The notes under the pieces: model-generated
The model's database searches: none
Seen by the model: only the letters and a program-made list of their open reading frames with translations
Told to the model about the DNA's origin: nothing
NCBI RefSeq assembly: GCF_002104795.1
Contig: NZ_NCXO01000011.1
Coordinates: 1 to 64,000 of the forward strand
Origin: Mycolicibacillus koreensis
GTDB lineage: Bacteria; Actinomycetota; Actinomycetes; Mycobacteriales; Mycobacteriaceae
Direction of reading: 5' to 3'
Length of the DNA stretch: 64,000 bases
Part shown: piece by piece, positions 54,560 to 63,957 of the stretch
Layout: every line of letters starts with the position of its first letter
Numbering within the stretch: the stretch's first letter is position 1
Position numbers and translations under genes: made by a program

Positions 54560-55432
54560 CTACCAGGTTTTCGGGCAGCCGCGGGCGATCAGCGCCTCGC
54601 CCACCCGGCGCAGAAACACCTCCGGTGCGCGGTGCAGCGTCCAACTGGTCAGTCGGATATCCGTCCAGCCGAATTCGCCCAGCAGCGAATAACGTTCGGC
54701 GTCCCACGCTCGCTGCCTGGCACTCGTCCAGTGGTGGCGGCCGTCGAAGTCGACGCCGACCTGCCATTCGCGCCAGCCCAGGTCGATGCGGGCGATCACC
54801 TGCCCGAAGGCGTCGCACACCTTGATCTGAGTCTGCGGCCGGGGAAACCCGGCACGCACCAACATCAGTCGGGTCATCGACTCATACGGTGACTCGGCTC
54901 CGCCGTCGACCAGCGCCAACGTGGCCGCCAGCCGGCGCAGCCCCGGCACGCGGGGATGGACGGTCGCGAGCGCGGCGACGTCAGGCACCTTCAGGTCGGT
55001 GGCGTTGATCAACGCGTCAAGGCGTTGCACCCCGTCGATCAGCGGCAGGCGTCGGCCCAGATCGAAGGCCGTGCGGGCCGGTGTCGTCACCGGGATGCCC
55101 GCGACCTCCCGAGTCTCCTCCGGGGTGAGCCGGTCGGTGTGCACGGTGAGCAGCGGCGGTGGTCGGCGGTTGGTGTGGATCAGCTCAGCCGGCAGGCCGG
55201 CGTCGATCCATTTGGTGTCCAACATCGCCGCCGCCGACAACCCCGCGAGAACGCCGCAGCGCCGCGACCACAGCCAGGCGGCGCAGGCCCGCTGGCGTGG
55301 GGTCAGCTCGACGCCCCGCGGTATCCACACCCCGGGGTAGACGCCGGTGAAGAAACGGCGCAGTTCCCGGCGAGTGAGGCGCTGGGCGCGCAGCGCCTCG
55401 TCGGCTCGAAACGGCCACTCCACCAGCTCCAT
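54560..55432 (-). CDS. DUF559/AbiEi-like endonuclease-domain protein
   Basis: A 290-residue protein. The N-terminal part (about 15-110) resembles an AbiEi-type winged-helix/antitoxin region (LTRRELRRFFTGVYPGVWIPRG, then RACAAWLWSRRCGVLAGLSAA). The C-terminal part resembles the Vsr-like PD-(D/E)xK fold of DUF559: Glu184 in SPYESMTRLM, Asp217 in IARIDLGW and VGVDFDGRHHW, where Asp228 takes the place of the usual Glu. It is flanked by 55-bp inverted repeats. ATG 55432 was chosen (homologues start near EWPF); ATG 55462 is an alternative. Such genes recur across mycobacteria with no known role. Confidence 0.75.
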   Translation of the reverse strand: MELVEWPFRADEALRAQRLTRRELRRFFTGVYPGVWIPRGVELTPRQRACAAWLWSRRCGVLAGLSAAAMLDTKWIDAGLPAELIHTNRRPPPLLTVHTDRLTPEETREVAGIPVTTPARTAFDLGRRLPLIDGVQRLDALINATDLKVPDVAALATVHPRVPGLRRLAATLALVDGGAESPYESMTRLMLVRAGFPRPQTQIKVCDAFGQVIARIDLGWREWQVGVDFDGRHHWTSARQRAWDAERYSLLGEFGWTDIRLTSWTLHRAPEVFLRRVGEALIARGCPKTW

Positions 55433-55512
55433 ACCGGCAGAATGACCGCCTCGCAGCGACATCGCCGTCAGGTGGCGGCAGTTATCCACAGACTTGCGCC
55501 GGCAGATGCGGT

Positions 55513-55567
55513 CCGTGTGCGAAATGGTCCGCTCATCGCGGCGTGTCGCGGACGAAACGGCACACGG
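55513..55567. repeat. Right 55-bp inverted repeat of the DUF559 cassette
   Basis: The inverted partner of 54493-54547, with the same CCGTGTGC/GCACACGG ends. It lies 81 nt upstream of the DUF559 start. The two repeats enclose 1075 bp. The apical loop of the hairpin reads TCATCGCGGCGTGTC. Confidence 0.85.
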
Positions 55568-55633
55568 AAGCCGGCTGAGGCGCCTATGCCCGGCGCGGCG
55601 CGCCCGGCGCACGCCCGGCGTAGGGTCATCGCG

Positions 55634-56431
55634 GTGAGCGCGCCGAGATACACCCACGGTCACCACGAGTCGGTGCTGCGCGGGCACCGCTGGCGCACCG
55701 CGGAGAACTCGGCGGCGTATCTGCTGCCGTGGCTGCGCCCCGATCAGCGTCTGCTCGACGTCGGATGCGGCCCGGGCACGATCACCGTGGACCTCGCGGG
55801 CCGCGTCGGCCACGTCGACGCCGTGGAACCGACCACAGCGGCGCTGGAGCTGGCCCGCGACCATGCCCGCAGCTGCCGGCAGCACAACCTGACGTTCACC
55901 ACCGCCGACGTGCACGCGCTGCCGTTCGCCGACGACACCTTCGACGTGGTGCACGCCCACCAGGTGCTGCAGCACGTCGCCGACCCCGTCACCGCGCTGA
56001 CCGAGATGCGGCGGGTCTGCGCCCCCGGCGGACTGGTCGCGGTGCGCGACAGCGACTACGCCACCTTCACCTGGTATCCGGCCGACCCGGAGCTCGACGA
56101 CTGGCTGCGGCTCTACAGCGCGGCCGCCCGCGCCAACCACGGCGAACCGGACGCGGGACGGCACCTGCTGGCCTGGGCGCACGCCGCCGGGTTCGTCGAC
56201 GTCACCGCCTCCACCGACAGCTGGTGTTTCGCCACCGTCGACGACCGGGAGTACTGGGGCGGCATGTGGGCCGACCGGATCCTGCATTCGGCGCTGGCCG
56301 ACCAGCTGCTGGCCGACGGCACCGCCGATCACACCAAGCTGCAAGCGATCTCCACCGCCTGGCGCCGCTGGGCCGACCATCCCGACGGCTGGCTGGCGGT
56401 GCTGCACGCCGAGGTGCTCTGCCGCGCCTGA
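55634..56431 (+). CDS. SAM-dependent methyltransferase (UbiE-like fold)
   Basis: A 265-residue class I methyltransferase. Motif I is LLDVGCGPGTITVDLA near 40, motif II DAVEPTT near 63, motif post II FADDTFDVVHAHQVLQHV near 100 and motif III PGGLVAVRDSDY near 130. The substrate cannot be assigned; the fold resembles UbiE/COQ5 and mycobacterial Rv1405c-type proteins. GTG 55634 is 7 nt after TAGGGT (55621-55626), the leaderless pattern; the long upstream frame crosses the inverted repeat and is rejected. It is convergent with the aldo/keto reductase, 3 nt away. Confidence 0.85.
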   Translation: MSAPRYTHGHHESVLRGHRWRTAENSAAYLLPWLRPDQRLLDVGCGPGTITVDLAGRVGHVDAVEPTTAALELARDHARSCRQHNLTFTTADVHALPFADDTFDVVHAHQVLQHVADPVTALTEMRRVCAPGGLVAVRDSDYATFTWYPADPELDDWLRLYSAAARANHGEPDAGRHLLAWAHAAGFVDVTASTDSWCFATVDDREYWGGMWADRILHSALADQLLADGTADHTKLQAISTAWRRWADHPDGWLAVLHAEVLCRA

Positions 56432-56434
56432 GCG

Positions 56435-57451
56435 CTACAGCAGCCGTTTGGCCGGCGTGGAGCGGGCCACCTGTTTGCCGTCGGCGTTGACCGCGTCGCC
56501 GAGCACCTCGTCGATGCGGGTCATCGCGTCGGCGGGGATGGCCACCCCGGCCGCCTTGACGTTCTCGGCGACCTGCTCGGGTCGCGACGCACCGACCAGG
56601 GCGGCGGCCACGTTGTCGTTCTGCAGCACCCAGGCGATCGCCAGTTGCGCCATCGACAGTCCCAGTTCCTCGGCGATGGGGTGCAGACCCGCCACCTTGG
56701 TGAGGGTGTCGTCGGAAAGGAAGTGTTTGATCATCGCCGCCCCGCCCTTCTCGTCGGTGGCGCGCGACCCGGCCGGCGGCGGCTGACCGGGGCGGTACTT
56801 GCCGGAGAGCACCCCCTGGGCCATCGGCGACCACACGATCTGGCTGATCCCCAGGTCCCGGCAGGTCGGCACCACCTCCGGTTCGATCACCCGCCACAGC
56901 ATCGAGTACTGCGGCTGGCTGGAGATCAGCGAGATGCCCAACTGCCGGGCGAGCGCGTGCCCGGCGCGGATCTGTTCGGGGCTCCACTCGCTGACCCCGA
57001 TGTAGAGGGCCTTGCCGGCACGCACGATGTCGGCGAACGCGCCCATCGTCTCCTCCAGCGGGGTGAACAGGTCATAGCGGTGCGCCTGGTACAGGTCGAC
57101 GTAGTCGGTGCCCAGCCGGCGCAGCGACGCGTCGATGCTCTCCATGATGTGTTTGCGTGACAGCCCGGTGTCGTTCTTGCCCATCGGTTCCGGGCCGGTC
57201 GGCCAGTACACCTTGGTGAAGATCTCCAGCGATTCGCGGCGCTGGCCGGCCAGCGCGGCGCCCAGCACCTCCTCTGCGCGCCCGTTGGCGTACACGTCGG
57301 CGGTGTCGAAGGTGGTGATCCCCGCATCGAGGGCGGCGTGCACACAGGCGGTGGCGACGTCGTTCTCCACCTGCGAGCCGTGGGTGAGCCAGTTGCCGTA
57401 GGTGATCTCGGAGATCTGCAGACCGGAGTTGCCGAGGTAGCGAAAGTCCAT
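56435..57451 (-). CDS. Aldo/keto reductase, Kv-beta/YghZ-like
   Basis: A 338-residue NADPH-dependent reductase with the (beta/alpha)8 motif order MDFRYLGNSGLQISEITYG, DTADVYANGRAEEVLG (Asp and Tyr of the catalytic tetrad), LEIFTKVYWPTG (Lys) and YQAHRYD (His). It resembles voltage-gated potassium channel beta-subunit-like bacterial AKRs. ATG 57451 has CAGGATGGGGGC before it; MSQDGG at 57469 is an alternative. It is divergent from the PNPOx-like gene. Confidence 0.88.
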   Translation of the reverse strand: MDFRYLGNSGLQISEITYGNWLTHGSQVENDVATACVHAALDAGITTFDTADVYANGRAEEVLGAALAGQRRESLEIFTKVYWPTGPEPMGKNDTGLSRKHIMESIDASLRRLGTDYVDLYQAHRYDLFTPLEETMGAFADIVRAGKALYIGVSEWSPEQIRAGHALARQLGISLISSQPQYSMLWRVIEPEVVPTCRDLGISQIVWSPMAQGVLSGKYRPGQPPPAGSRATDEKGGAAMIKHFLSDDTLTKVAGLHPIAEELGLSMAQLAIAWVLQNDNVAAALVGASRPEQVAENVKAAGVAIPADAMTRIDEVLGDAVNADGKQVARSTPAKRLL

Positions 57452-57489
57452 GCCCCCATCCTGACTCATCGCGCGGCTATCCTTCAGCC

Positions 57490-57870
57490 ATGGCCGCAAA
57501 GAAAGTAGATCTCGACCGGCTGGCATCGGCACTGGCGGACCACGACTACGCGTACGTGATCAGCGTCAGCGATCAGCACCGCGCCCATACCGCCACCGTG
57601 GCGCCGACCTTCGACGGGGCGCTGCTGCACGTCGGGCCGATCGGCCGGCACACCCGCACCAACGTCGAGGCGCACCGCGATGTCACGCTGCTGTGGCCGC
57701 CGCGGGTCACCGGCGGGTATTCACTGATCGTCGACGGCCACGCCGAGAGCATCGACCCGCTGGTGGTGCGGCCCGCCCGGGCGGTGCTGCACCGGCCGGC
57801 GACCGAGGACTCCCCGCCGGCCACCTGCAGCCCCGCCTACGACTGCGTGGACTTCGTCGCCGGGCCCTGA
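57490..57870 (+). CDS. Pyridoxamine 5'-phosphate oxidase-like split-barrel protein
   Basis: A 126-residue split-barrel protein: YAYVISVSDQHRAHTATVAPTFDGALLHVGPIGRHTRTNVEAH is the FMN/F420 flavin-reductase-like core. It ends with a Pro/Asp tail (SPPATCSPAYDCVDFVAGP). This is the pattern of small PNPOx-like proteins that bind FMN or F420. ATG 57490 is 6 nt after TATCCT (leaderless). The last 34 nt overlap the convergent MBL-fold gene. Confidence 0.78.
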   Translation: MAAKKVDLDRLASALADHDYAYVISVSDQHRAHTATVAPTFDGALLHVGPIGRHTRTNVEAHRDVTLLWPPRVTGGYSLIVDGHAESIDPLVVRPARAVLHRPATEDSPPATCSPAYDCVDFVAGP

Positions 57871-58685
57871 CCGGCCTTGACGGTCTCGCCGTCGACGCCG
57901 GCCCGCGCGCCGCAGGCCGCCAGCCGCGCCGCCAGATCCGGCGGGTTGTGGTGCCCGAGGTGTACGGCGACGACGTCGGTGCCCTCGACCACCGCGCCGC
58001 GGCGGCGCAACGCCTCGACGGTCGCGGCGAACGCCGGCAGGTCGTGGTGCTGGGTCCCGTGGTCGGTGAACGTGCCGAACGTCTCCTCCAAGAACACCGC
58101 GTCGTAGGCGGCGTCGCGCACCGCCTGCAGCGTCACCGCCGGCAGCGGGCCGGTGTCGGTGGCCCACAGGATGCGTCCGGCGGCGGTGCCGTCGGTGATG
58201 TCGCTGATGGCCGCGACGTCATAGAGCAGCGCCTCCCCGCCGAATTCGCGGGCGTGGTCGGCTTGCAGCGCCGCCACCCGGTAGCCGTCCAGCTCGACGC
58301 TGTCACCGGGCGCCAGCGGATGGAACCGGATCGGGTTGGTCTCTTCCACCCAGGGTCGGCACTGCGCCAGCGCGCTGGGCGGGCCCCACACGTGCAGCGG
58401 CTCGGTGGTCTGCGTCCAGTGCCGCATCAGCAGCGCGCCCGGCCCGATGTGGTCGAAGTGGGCGTGGGTGATCAGCAGGTGGCGCACCCCGGCCAGCGGG
58501 GCGCGGTGGCGCGCCGCCGCGCGCGGCACGTCGGTGCCGCAGTCGATCAGCAGCACGTCGTCGAGCAGCGCGGCGGTCTGCCCGCGGATCTCGCCCGCCG
58601 CCGCGGCGGCCGCGCAGGATCCGCAGTCACAGAACGGGTTGGGCCAGCCGTCGGCGCTTCCGGTGCCCAGCAGCAGGATCTCCAT
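57837..58685 (-). CDS. MBL-fold metallohydrolase, PhnP-like
   Basis: A 282-residue metallo-beta-lactamase-fold protein. The metal motif is ITHAHFDHIG (HxHxDH) near 73, with His in LQADHA, Asp in WATDTG and His in VHLGHHN. An early CDCGSC-type cysteine cluster (FCDCGSCAAA, about 18-27) is shared with PhnP-like cyclic phosphodiesterases, where it binds a structural zinc. The substrate is not assignable. ATG 58685 follows GAGGGGGATCG; the upstream frame overlaps the palindrome at 58697-58759. Confidence 0.83.
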   Translation of the reverse strand: MEILLLGTGSADGWPNPFCDCGSCAAAAAAGEIRGQTAALLDDVLLIDCGTDVPRAAARHRAPLAGVRHLLITHAHFDHIGPGALLMRHWTQTTEPLHVWGPPSALAQCRPWVEETNPIRFHPLAPGDSVELDGYRVAALQADHAREFGGEALLYDVAAISDITDGTAAGRILWATDTGPLPAVTLQAVRDAAYDAVFLEETFGTFTDHGTQHHDLPAFAATVEALRRRGAVVEGTDVVAVHLGHHNPPDLAARLAACGARAGVDGETVKAGQGPATKSTQS

Positions 58686-58696
58686 CGATCCCCCTC

Positions 58697-58759
58697 GCTG
58701 AGTGTGTAGGTTATGCACGCGATTTCGCGAAAATGCCAGCCATAACCTACACACTCGGC
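58697..58759. repeat. Large inverted repeat
   Basis: The arms GCTGAGTGTGTAGGTTATG and CATAACCTACACACTCGGC (18 of 19 pairs) surround a 25-nt centre that itself contains the palindrome TTTCGCGAAA. It starts 12 nt upstream of the MBL-fold start and 51 nt before the groEL terminator. It could be an operator, a terminator or a mobile-element relic. Confidence 0.75.
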
Positions 58760-58810
58760 GCGCGGCGGGTGCGGGGCGGGCACTGGGCGCACCGGGCCCG
58801 GCAATGACGA

Positions 58811-58840
58811 AGGCCCGGCCCGCCGAAGCGGACCGGGCCT
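58811..58840 (-). terminator. groEL2 terminator hairpin
   Basis: On the minus strand AGGCCCGGTCCGC-TTCG-GCGGGCCGGGCCT forms a 13-bp stem (one mismatch) with a TTCG tetraloop, 25 nt after the groEL2 stop, followed by TCGTCATT. Confidence 0.85.
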
Positions 58841-58865
58841 GTCGTCGACTTTGGACCTTCCAGAC

Positions 58866-60593
<1,728 letters not shown>

Positions 60594-60620
60594 CTAGCAC
60601 TCACTGGTCGCGAGTGCCAA
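60594..60620. promoter_or_regulatory. CIRCE operator 1 (HrcA) upstream of groEL2
   Basis: CTAGCACTC-N9-GAGTGCCAA, matching the consensus TTAGCACTC-N9-GAGTGCTAA except at two positions. It lies 103-129 nt upstream of the groEL2 start. Confidence 0.9.
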
Positions 60621-60627
60621 ATCATTC

Positions 60628-60654
60628 TTAGCACTCGCCTATGGAGAGTGCAAG
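60628..60654. promoter_or_regulatory. CIRCE operator 2 (HrcA) upstream of groEL2
   Basis: TTAGCACTC-N9-GAGTGCAAG: the left half is perfect, the right half has two differences. It is 7 nt from CIRCE 1 and 137-163 nt upstream of the groEL2 start. Confidence 0.88.
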
Positions 60655-60916
60655 GAGAGGGTGGGGCTGCCTGCACAGTTCCCCGGACGCTGTTGATGAT
60701 GCCGTCCCTGTTGGCGGCCCAACTGGTCGTCCGTGGGGGTCTCGGCGGGGTACCGCAGTGCGGCCGGGCTCCGCAGCGCTCCCTCCTCCCGATCGTCGCC
60801 CCGATCACGGGTGAACCCGCCCCATACGACTGAAATCGACACTCCAGCGGACACACACACTCGTATAGCGGCCTCTATGTCCGCTGAGGCGTCGATTTCA
60901 GCAGGCACCCACCGCG
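60655..60916. other. Intergenic region upstream of groEL2, 3' of the M24 gene
   Basis: No gene is supported. The M24 gene also ends here (stop at 60917, minus strand), so the stretch is the M24 3' flank and the distal groEL2 upstream region. Its only clear structure is the palindrome at 60830-60901. Confidence 0.6.
60830..60901. repeat. Large imperfect inverted repeat
   Basis: The left arm (60830-60852) reads CTGAAATCGAC-actcc-AGCGGAC and the right arm (60879-60901) is its inverse with 20 of 23 pairs; the 26-nt centre contains ACACACAC and ATAGCGGCCTCTAT. It begins 16 nt before the M24 stop codon's 3' side. Confidence 0.7.
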
Positions 60917-61609
60917 TCACAGGTCCAACAGCGCTTCGCAGAACCCGCCGAAGCCGCCCTCGGCGTCGACCAGGTGCACCTCGAGGATCCAATGGCAGAC
61001 CCGCCCGGTGCGATCGACCCGGCGCATCACGGCGGTCGATCCGGGAGTGATGTAGCAGTCACGCTCATCACCGCTGATCTGCTTGTGCGGGAACTCCCCG
61101 ACCAGGTGCCCGGCGATCGCGCTGCCCCACCGGTAGCCGTCCGCGGCGGCGAGCCCGACCATGTGCGCATACAGCGCCTCGCCAGTGATGTCGGGGTGGG
61201 CGGCGAAATGCGCGCGCCCGGCATCCCACACCCGGCCCAGCGCGGCGGCGAGGGTGTGTTTGGCGGGGTCGTCGCCGAGCACGAAGGTGCGCCCGAAGTC
61301 GGCTTCCCATTCGGTGAAGATCGGGCCCAGGTCCACGAAGACGATGTCGTCGGCGCCGATCACCCGGTCCGGCGGGTTCTCCGCGAACGGCGACAGCGTG
61401 TTCACCCCGGCGCGCACCACCCGCTTGTGCCAGTGTCGGCGTACCCCGAACCGGGCGGCGGCCAGCGCGGCGATCTGCTCGGAGACCGTCTTCTCCCCCA
61501 CACCGGGACGGATCAACTCCTCAGCGGCGATGGCGTCGAACAGCGCGACCGCGATGTCCTGGGCTTCCCGCAGACGGGCCACCCGGATCGTCTCCACACT
61601 CTGCGACAC
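60917..61609 (-). CDS. M24-family peptidase-like protein
   Basis: A 230-residue pita-bread-fold protein. The metal ligands are Asp in FVDLGPIFTEWEADFGRTF (two Asp), His in LVGEFPHKQ and the Glu pair near EVHLVDAEGGFGGFCE, in M24 order. It lacks the N-terminal creatinase domain, so it is shorter than Xaa-Pro dipeptidases; it may be a peptidase or a non-peptidase relative. GTG 61609 is 7 nt after TAGCAT (leaderless); ATG 61657 would add 16 residues. It is divergent from the helicase gene. Confidence 0.75.
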   Translation of the reverse strand: MSQSVETIRVARLREAQDIAVALFDAIAAEELIRPGVGEKTVSEQIAALAAARFGVRRHWHKRVVRAGVNTLSPFAENPPDRVIGADDIVFVDLGPIFTEWEADFGRTFVLGDDPAKHTLAAALGRVWDAGRAHFAAHPDITGEALYAHMVGLAAADGYRWGSAIAGHLVGEFPHKQISGDERDCYITPGSTAVMRRVDRTGRVCHWILEVHLVDAEGGFGGFCEALLDL

Positions 61610-61678
61610 CCCACCGATGCTAGAGCGGGCCGCCAACCCGGTTGCCTTAGACTGCATCCCGACATCGAGGAGGTTTGG

Positions 61679-63358
61679 GTGCGGGCAACCGAAGCGCCCA
61701 GCACCCAGGCTTTGCGGGGCTGGCAGCGGCGGGCGCTGGTCAAATATCTGACCGGCAAACCACGCGATTTCCTGCTGGTCGCCACGCCCGGGGCGGGCAA
61801 GACCACGTTCGCGCTGCGCATCGCCGCCGAGCTGCTCGCCGACCGCACCGTGGACACGATCACGATCGTGGTGCCCACCGAACACCTGAAGATCCAGTGG
61901 GCGGAGGCCGCCACCGGCGCCGGCCTCGCACTGGACCCGCGGTTCTCCAACGCCACCGGGGTGACCTCCAGCGACTATCACGGCGTGGTCGTCACCTATG
62001 CGCAGGTGGCCAGCCACCCCACCCGGCACCGGGTGCGCACCGAGAACCGCCGCACGCTGGTGATCTTCGACGAGATCCACCACGGCGGGGACGCCAAGAG
62101 CTGGGGTGAGGGCATCCGGGAGGCGTTCGACGACGCCACCCGCCGCCTCGCGCTGACCGGGACCCCGTTCCGCAGCGACGACTCCCCGATCCCGTTCGTC
62201 GACTACGCCGCCGACGGCGCCGGGGTGCTGCGTTCCCGCGCCGACCACACCTACGGCTACACCGACGCGCTGGCCGACGGGGTGGTGCGCCCGGTGGTGT
62301 TCCTGGCCTACTCCGGGGAGGCGCGCTGGCGTGACAGCGCCGGGCAGGAGTACGCCGCCCGCCTGGGCGAGCCGCTCACCGCCGAGCACACCGCCCGGGC
62401 GTGGCGCACCGCGCTGGATCCGGCCGGCGAATGGATGCCGGCGGTGATCGGGGCGGCCGACCGGCGGCTGCGCCAACTGCGTGAGCATGTGCCCGACGCC
62501 GGTGGCATGGTCATCGCCTCCGATCAGACGGCCGCGCGCGCCTACGCGAAACTGCTGACCACCATCACCGGCGAGGCCCCCACGGTGGTGCTCTCCGACG
62601 ACCCGGGCGCCTCCGGGAAGATCAGTGAGTTCGCGGCCGGAACCTCCCGCTGGATGGTGGCGGTGCGGATGGTCTCCGAGGGGGTCGACGTGCCGCGGCT
62701 GTCGGTCGGGGTGTACGCCACCAGCGCGTCGACCCCGCTGTTCTTCGCCCAGGCGATCGGGCGGTTCGTGCGCTCCCGGCGCCCCGGCGAGATCGCCAGC
62801 ATCTTCGTGCCCTCGGTGCCGGCGCTGCTGCAGTTGGCCAGCGAGTTGGAAACGCAGCGCAACCATGTGCTCGGCGAACCGCACCGGCCCACCCAGGAAG
62901 AGGAGTTCGCCGCCGCCGAACGCACTCACAGCGAACCGTCCGAGTTGGACAACGGCTACACCTCGCTGGGGGCCGACGCCGAGCTGGACCAGGTGATCTT
63001 CGACGGATCATCGTTCGGTACCGCGACCCCGGCCGGCAGCCCCGAGGAGGAGGACTACCTGGGGATCCCGGGGTTGTTGGACGCCGAGCAGATGCGGGCG
63101 CTGCTGCGGCGGCGCCAAGACGAGCAGCTCTCTGCGCGCAGCGCGGCCGGCGCACCCGCGCCGCCGGCGACCCGCCACGGGCAGTTGCGCGAGCTGCGCC
63201 ACGAACTCAACGCGCTGGTCTCCGCCGCCCATCACCGGCTGGGCAAACCGCACGGCTGGATCCACAACGAGCTGCGCCGGCGCTGCGGGGGCCCGCCGGT
63301 CGCCGCGGCCTCCGCGGTGCAGCTGCAGCAGCGCATCGAGGTGATCCGGACCCTGTGA
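61679..63358 (+). CDS. DExH-box superfamily 2 helicase
   Basis: A 559-residue ATPase. Walker A is ATPGAGKTTFAL (about 34-45), the DExH box is IFDEIHHGGD (about 124-133), LTGTPFRSDD is motif III, and the motif VI region AIGRFVRSRRPGE contains the arginine finger. The domain layout resembles restriction-enzyme R subunits, but no nuclease or methylase is adjacent. The C-terminal 70 residues are basic (GWIHNELRRRCGG). GTG 61679 follows GAGGAGG; the longer open frame upstream overlaps the M24 gene. It may act in DNA repair or RNA handling. Confidence 0.8.
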   Translation: MRATEAPSTQALRGWQRRALVKYLTGKPRDFLLVATPGAGKTTFALRIAAELLADRTVDTITIVVPTEHLKIQWAEAATGAGLALDPRFSNATGVTSSDYHGVVVTYAQVASHPTRHRVRTENRRTLVIFDEIHHGGDAKSWGEGIREAFDDATRRLALTGTPFRSDDSPIPFVDYAADGAGVLRSRADHTYGYTDALADGVVRPVVFLAYSGEARWRDSAGQEYAARLGEPLTAEHTARAWRTALDPAGEWMPAVIGAADRRLRQLREHVPDAGGMVIASDQTAARAYAKLLTTITGEAPTVVLSDDPGASGKISEFAAGTSRWMVAVRMVSEGVDVPRLSVGVYATSASTPLFFAQAIGRFVRSRRPGEIASIFVPSVPALLQLASELETQRNHVLGEPHRPTQEEEFAAAERTHSEPSELDNGYTSLGADAELDQVIFDGSSFGTATPAGSPEEEDYLGIPGLLDAEQMRALLRRRQDEQLSARSAAGAPAPPATRHGQLRELRHELNALVSAAHHRLGKPHGWIHNELRRRCGGPPVAAASAVQLQQRIEVIRTL

Positions 63359-63389
63359 TCGCGGAGCCGGCTGTGTTTGACTGCCGGAT

Positions 63390-63932
63390 ATGAGTTCTGC
63401 TGTCCGTCTGCTGGTGGCATGTGCCGGATTGCTCGCCGTTGTGGCCGCCGGCGGGTGCGGGGACCGCGCCGAGCAGCCCACCGGTCCGCCCGCCCCGTCG
63501 AGCACCACCCTCGATCCCGACGCCGCCAGCCCCGACGCGCTGCCGGCCGGGTTCCCCACCGACGTGCCGGTGCTCACCGGGGAGATCAGCGGGCAGGCGA
63601 TAGAGGTGCCCGGCTCGCGGGGCAAGATCTGGACGCTCACGGTCACCGGCGTCGACGAGCAGGCCGCCGACACCGCGGCACGGCTGCTCACCGACGCCGA
63701 GTTCCACCGCGACGAGGTGGCCTCGGAATGGAACAGCGACCCGGCCTGCGACTACCAGTCGCAGTTCAGCAAGGACCGTGCCGACGGCGGGGCCTACATC
63801 GCGGTGCTCTGCCCCAGCCACGACCACACCACGCTGACCTATACGGTCAACATCTACCCGCCCGAAGACTGGCAGATCAGCGAACCGCCACAGCTGCCGC
63901 AAGCGCCCAACCTGCCGCAACCCGGCGGCTGA
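63390..63932 (+). CDS. Exported lipoprotein-like protein
   Basis: A 180-residue protein with a hydrophobic signal (MSSAVRLLVACAGLLAVVAAGG) and a possible lipobox at GGC near residue 23. The mature part has VTGVDEQAADTAARLLTDAEF and two cysteines (PACDY and VLCPSH) and ends in PQ repeats (LPQAPNLPQ). No family recognised. Its upstream sequence (GTGTTTGACTGCCGGAT before ATG) resembles that of the next gene. Confidence 0.65.
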   Translation: MSSAVRLLVACAGLLAVVAAGGCGDRAEQPTGPPAPSSTTLDPDAASPDALPAGFPTDVPVLTGEISGQAIEVPGSRGKIWTLTVTGVDEQAADTAARLLTDAEFHRDEVASEWNSDPACDYQSQFSKDRADGGAYIAVLCPSHDHTTLTYTVNIYPPEDWQISEPPQLPQAPNLPQPGG

Positions 63933-63957
63933 GGGGCGCCGTGTTTAACTACCAGCC

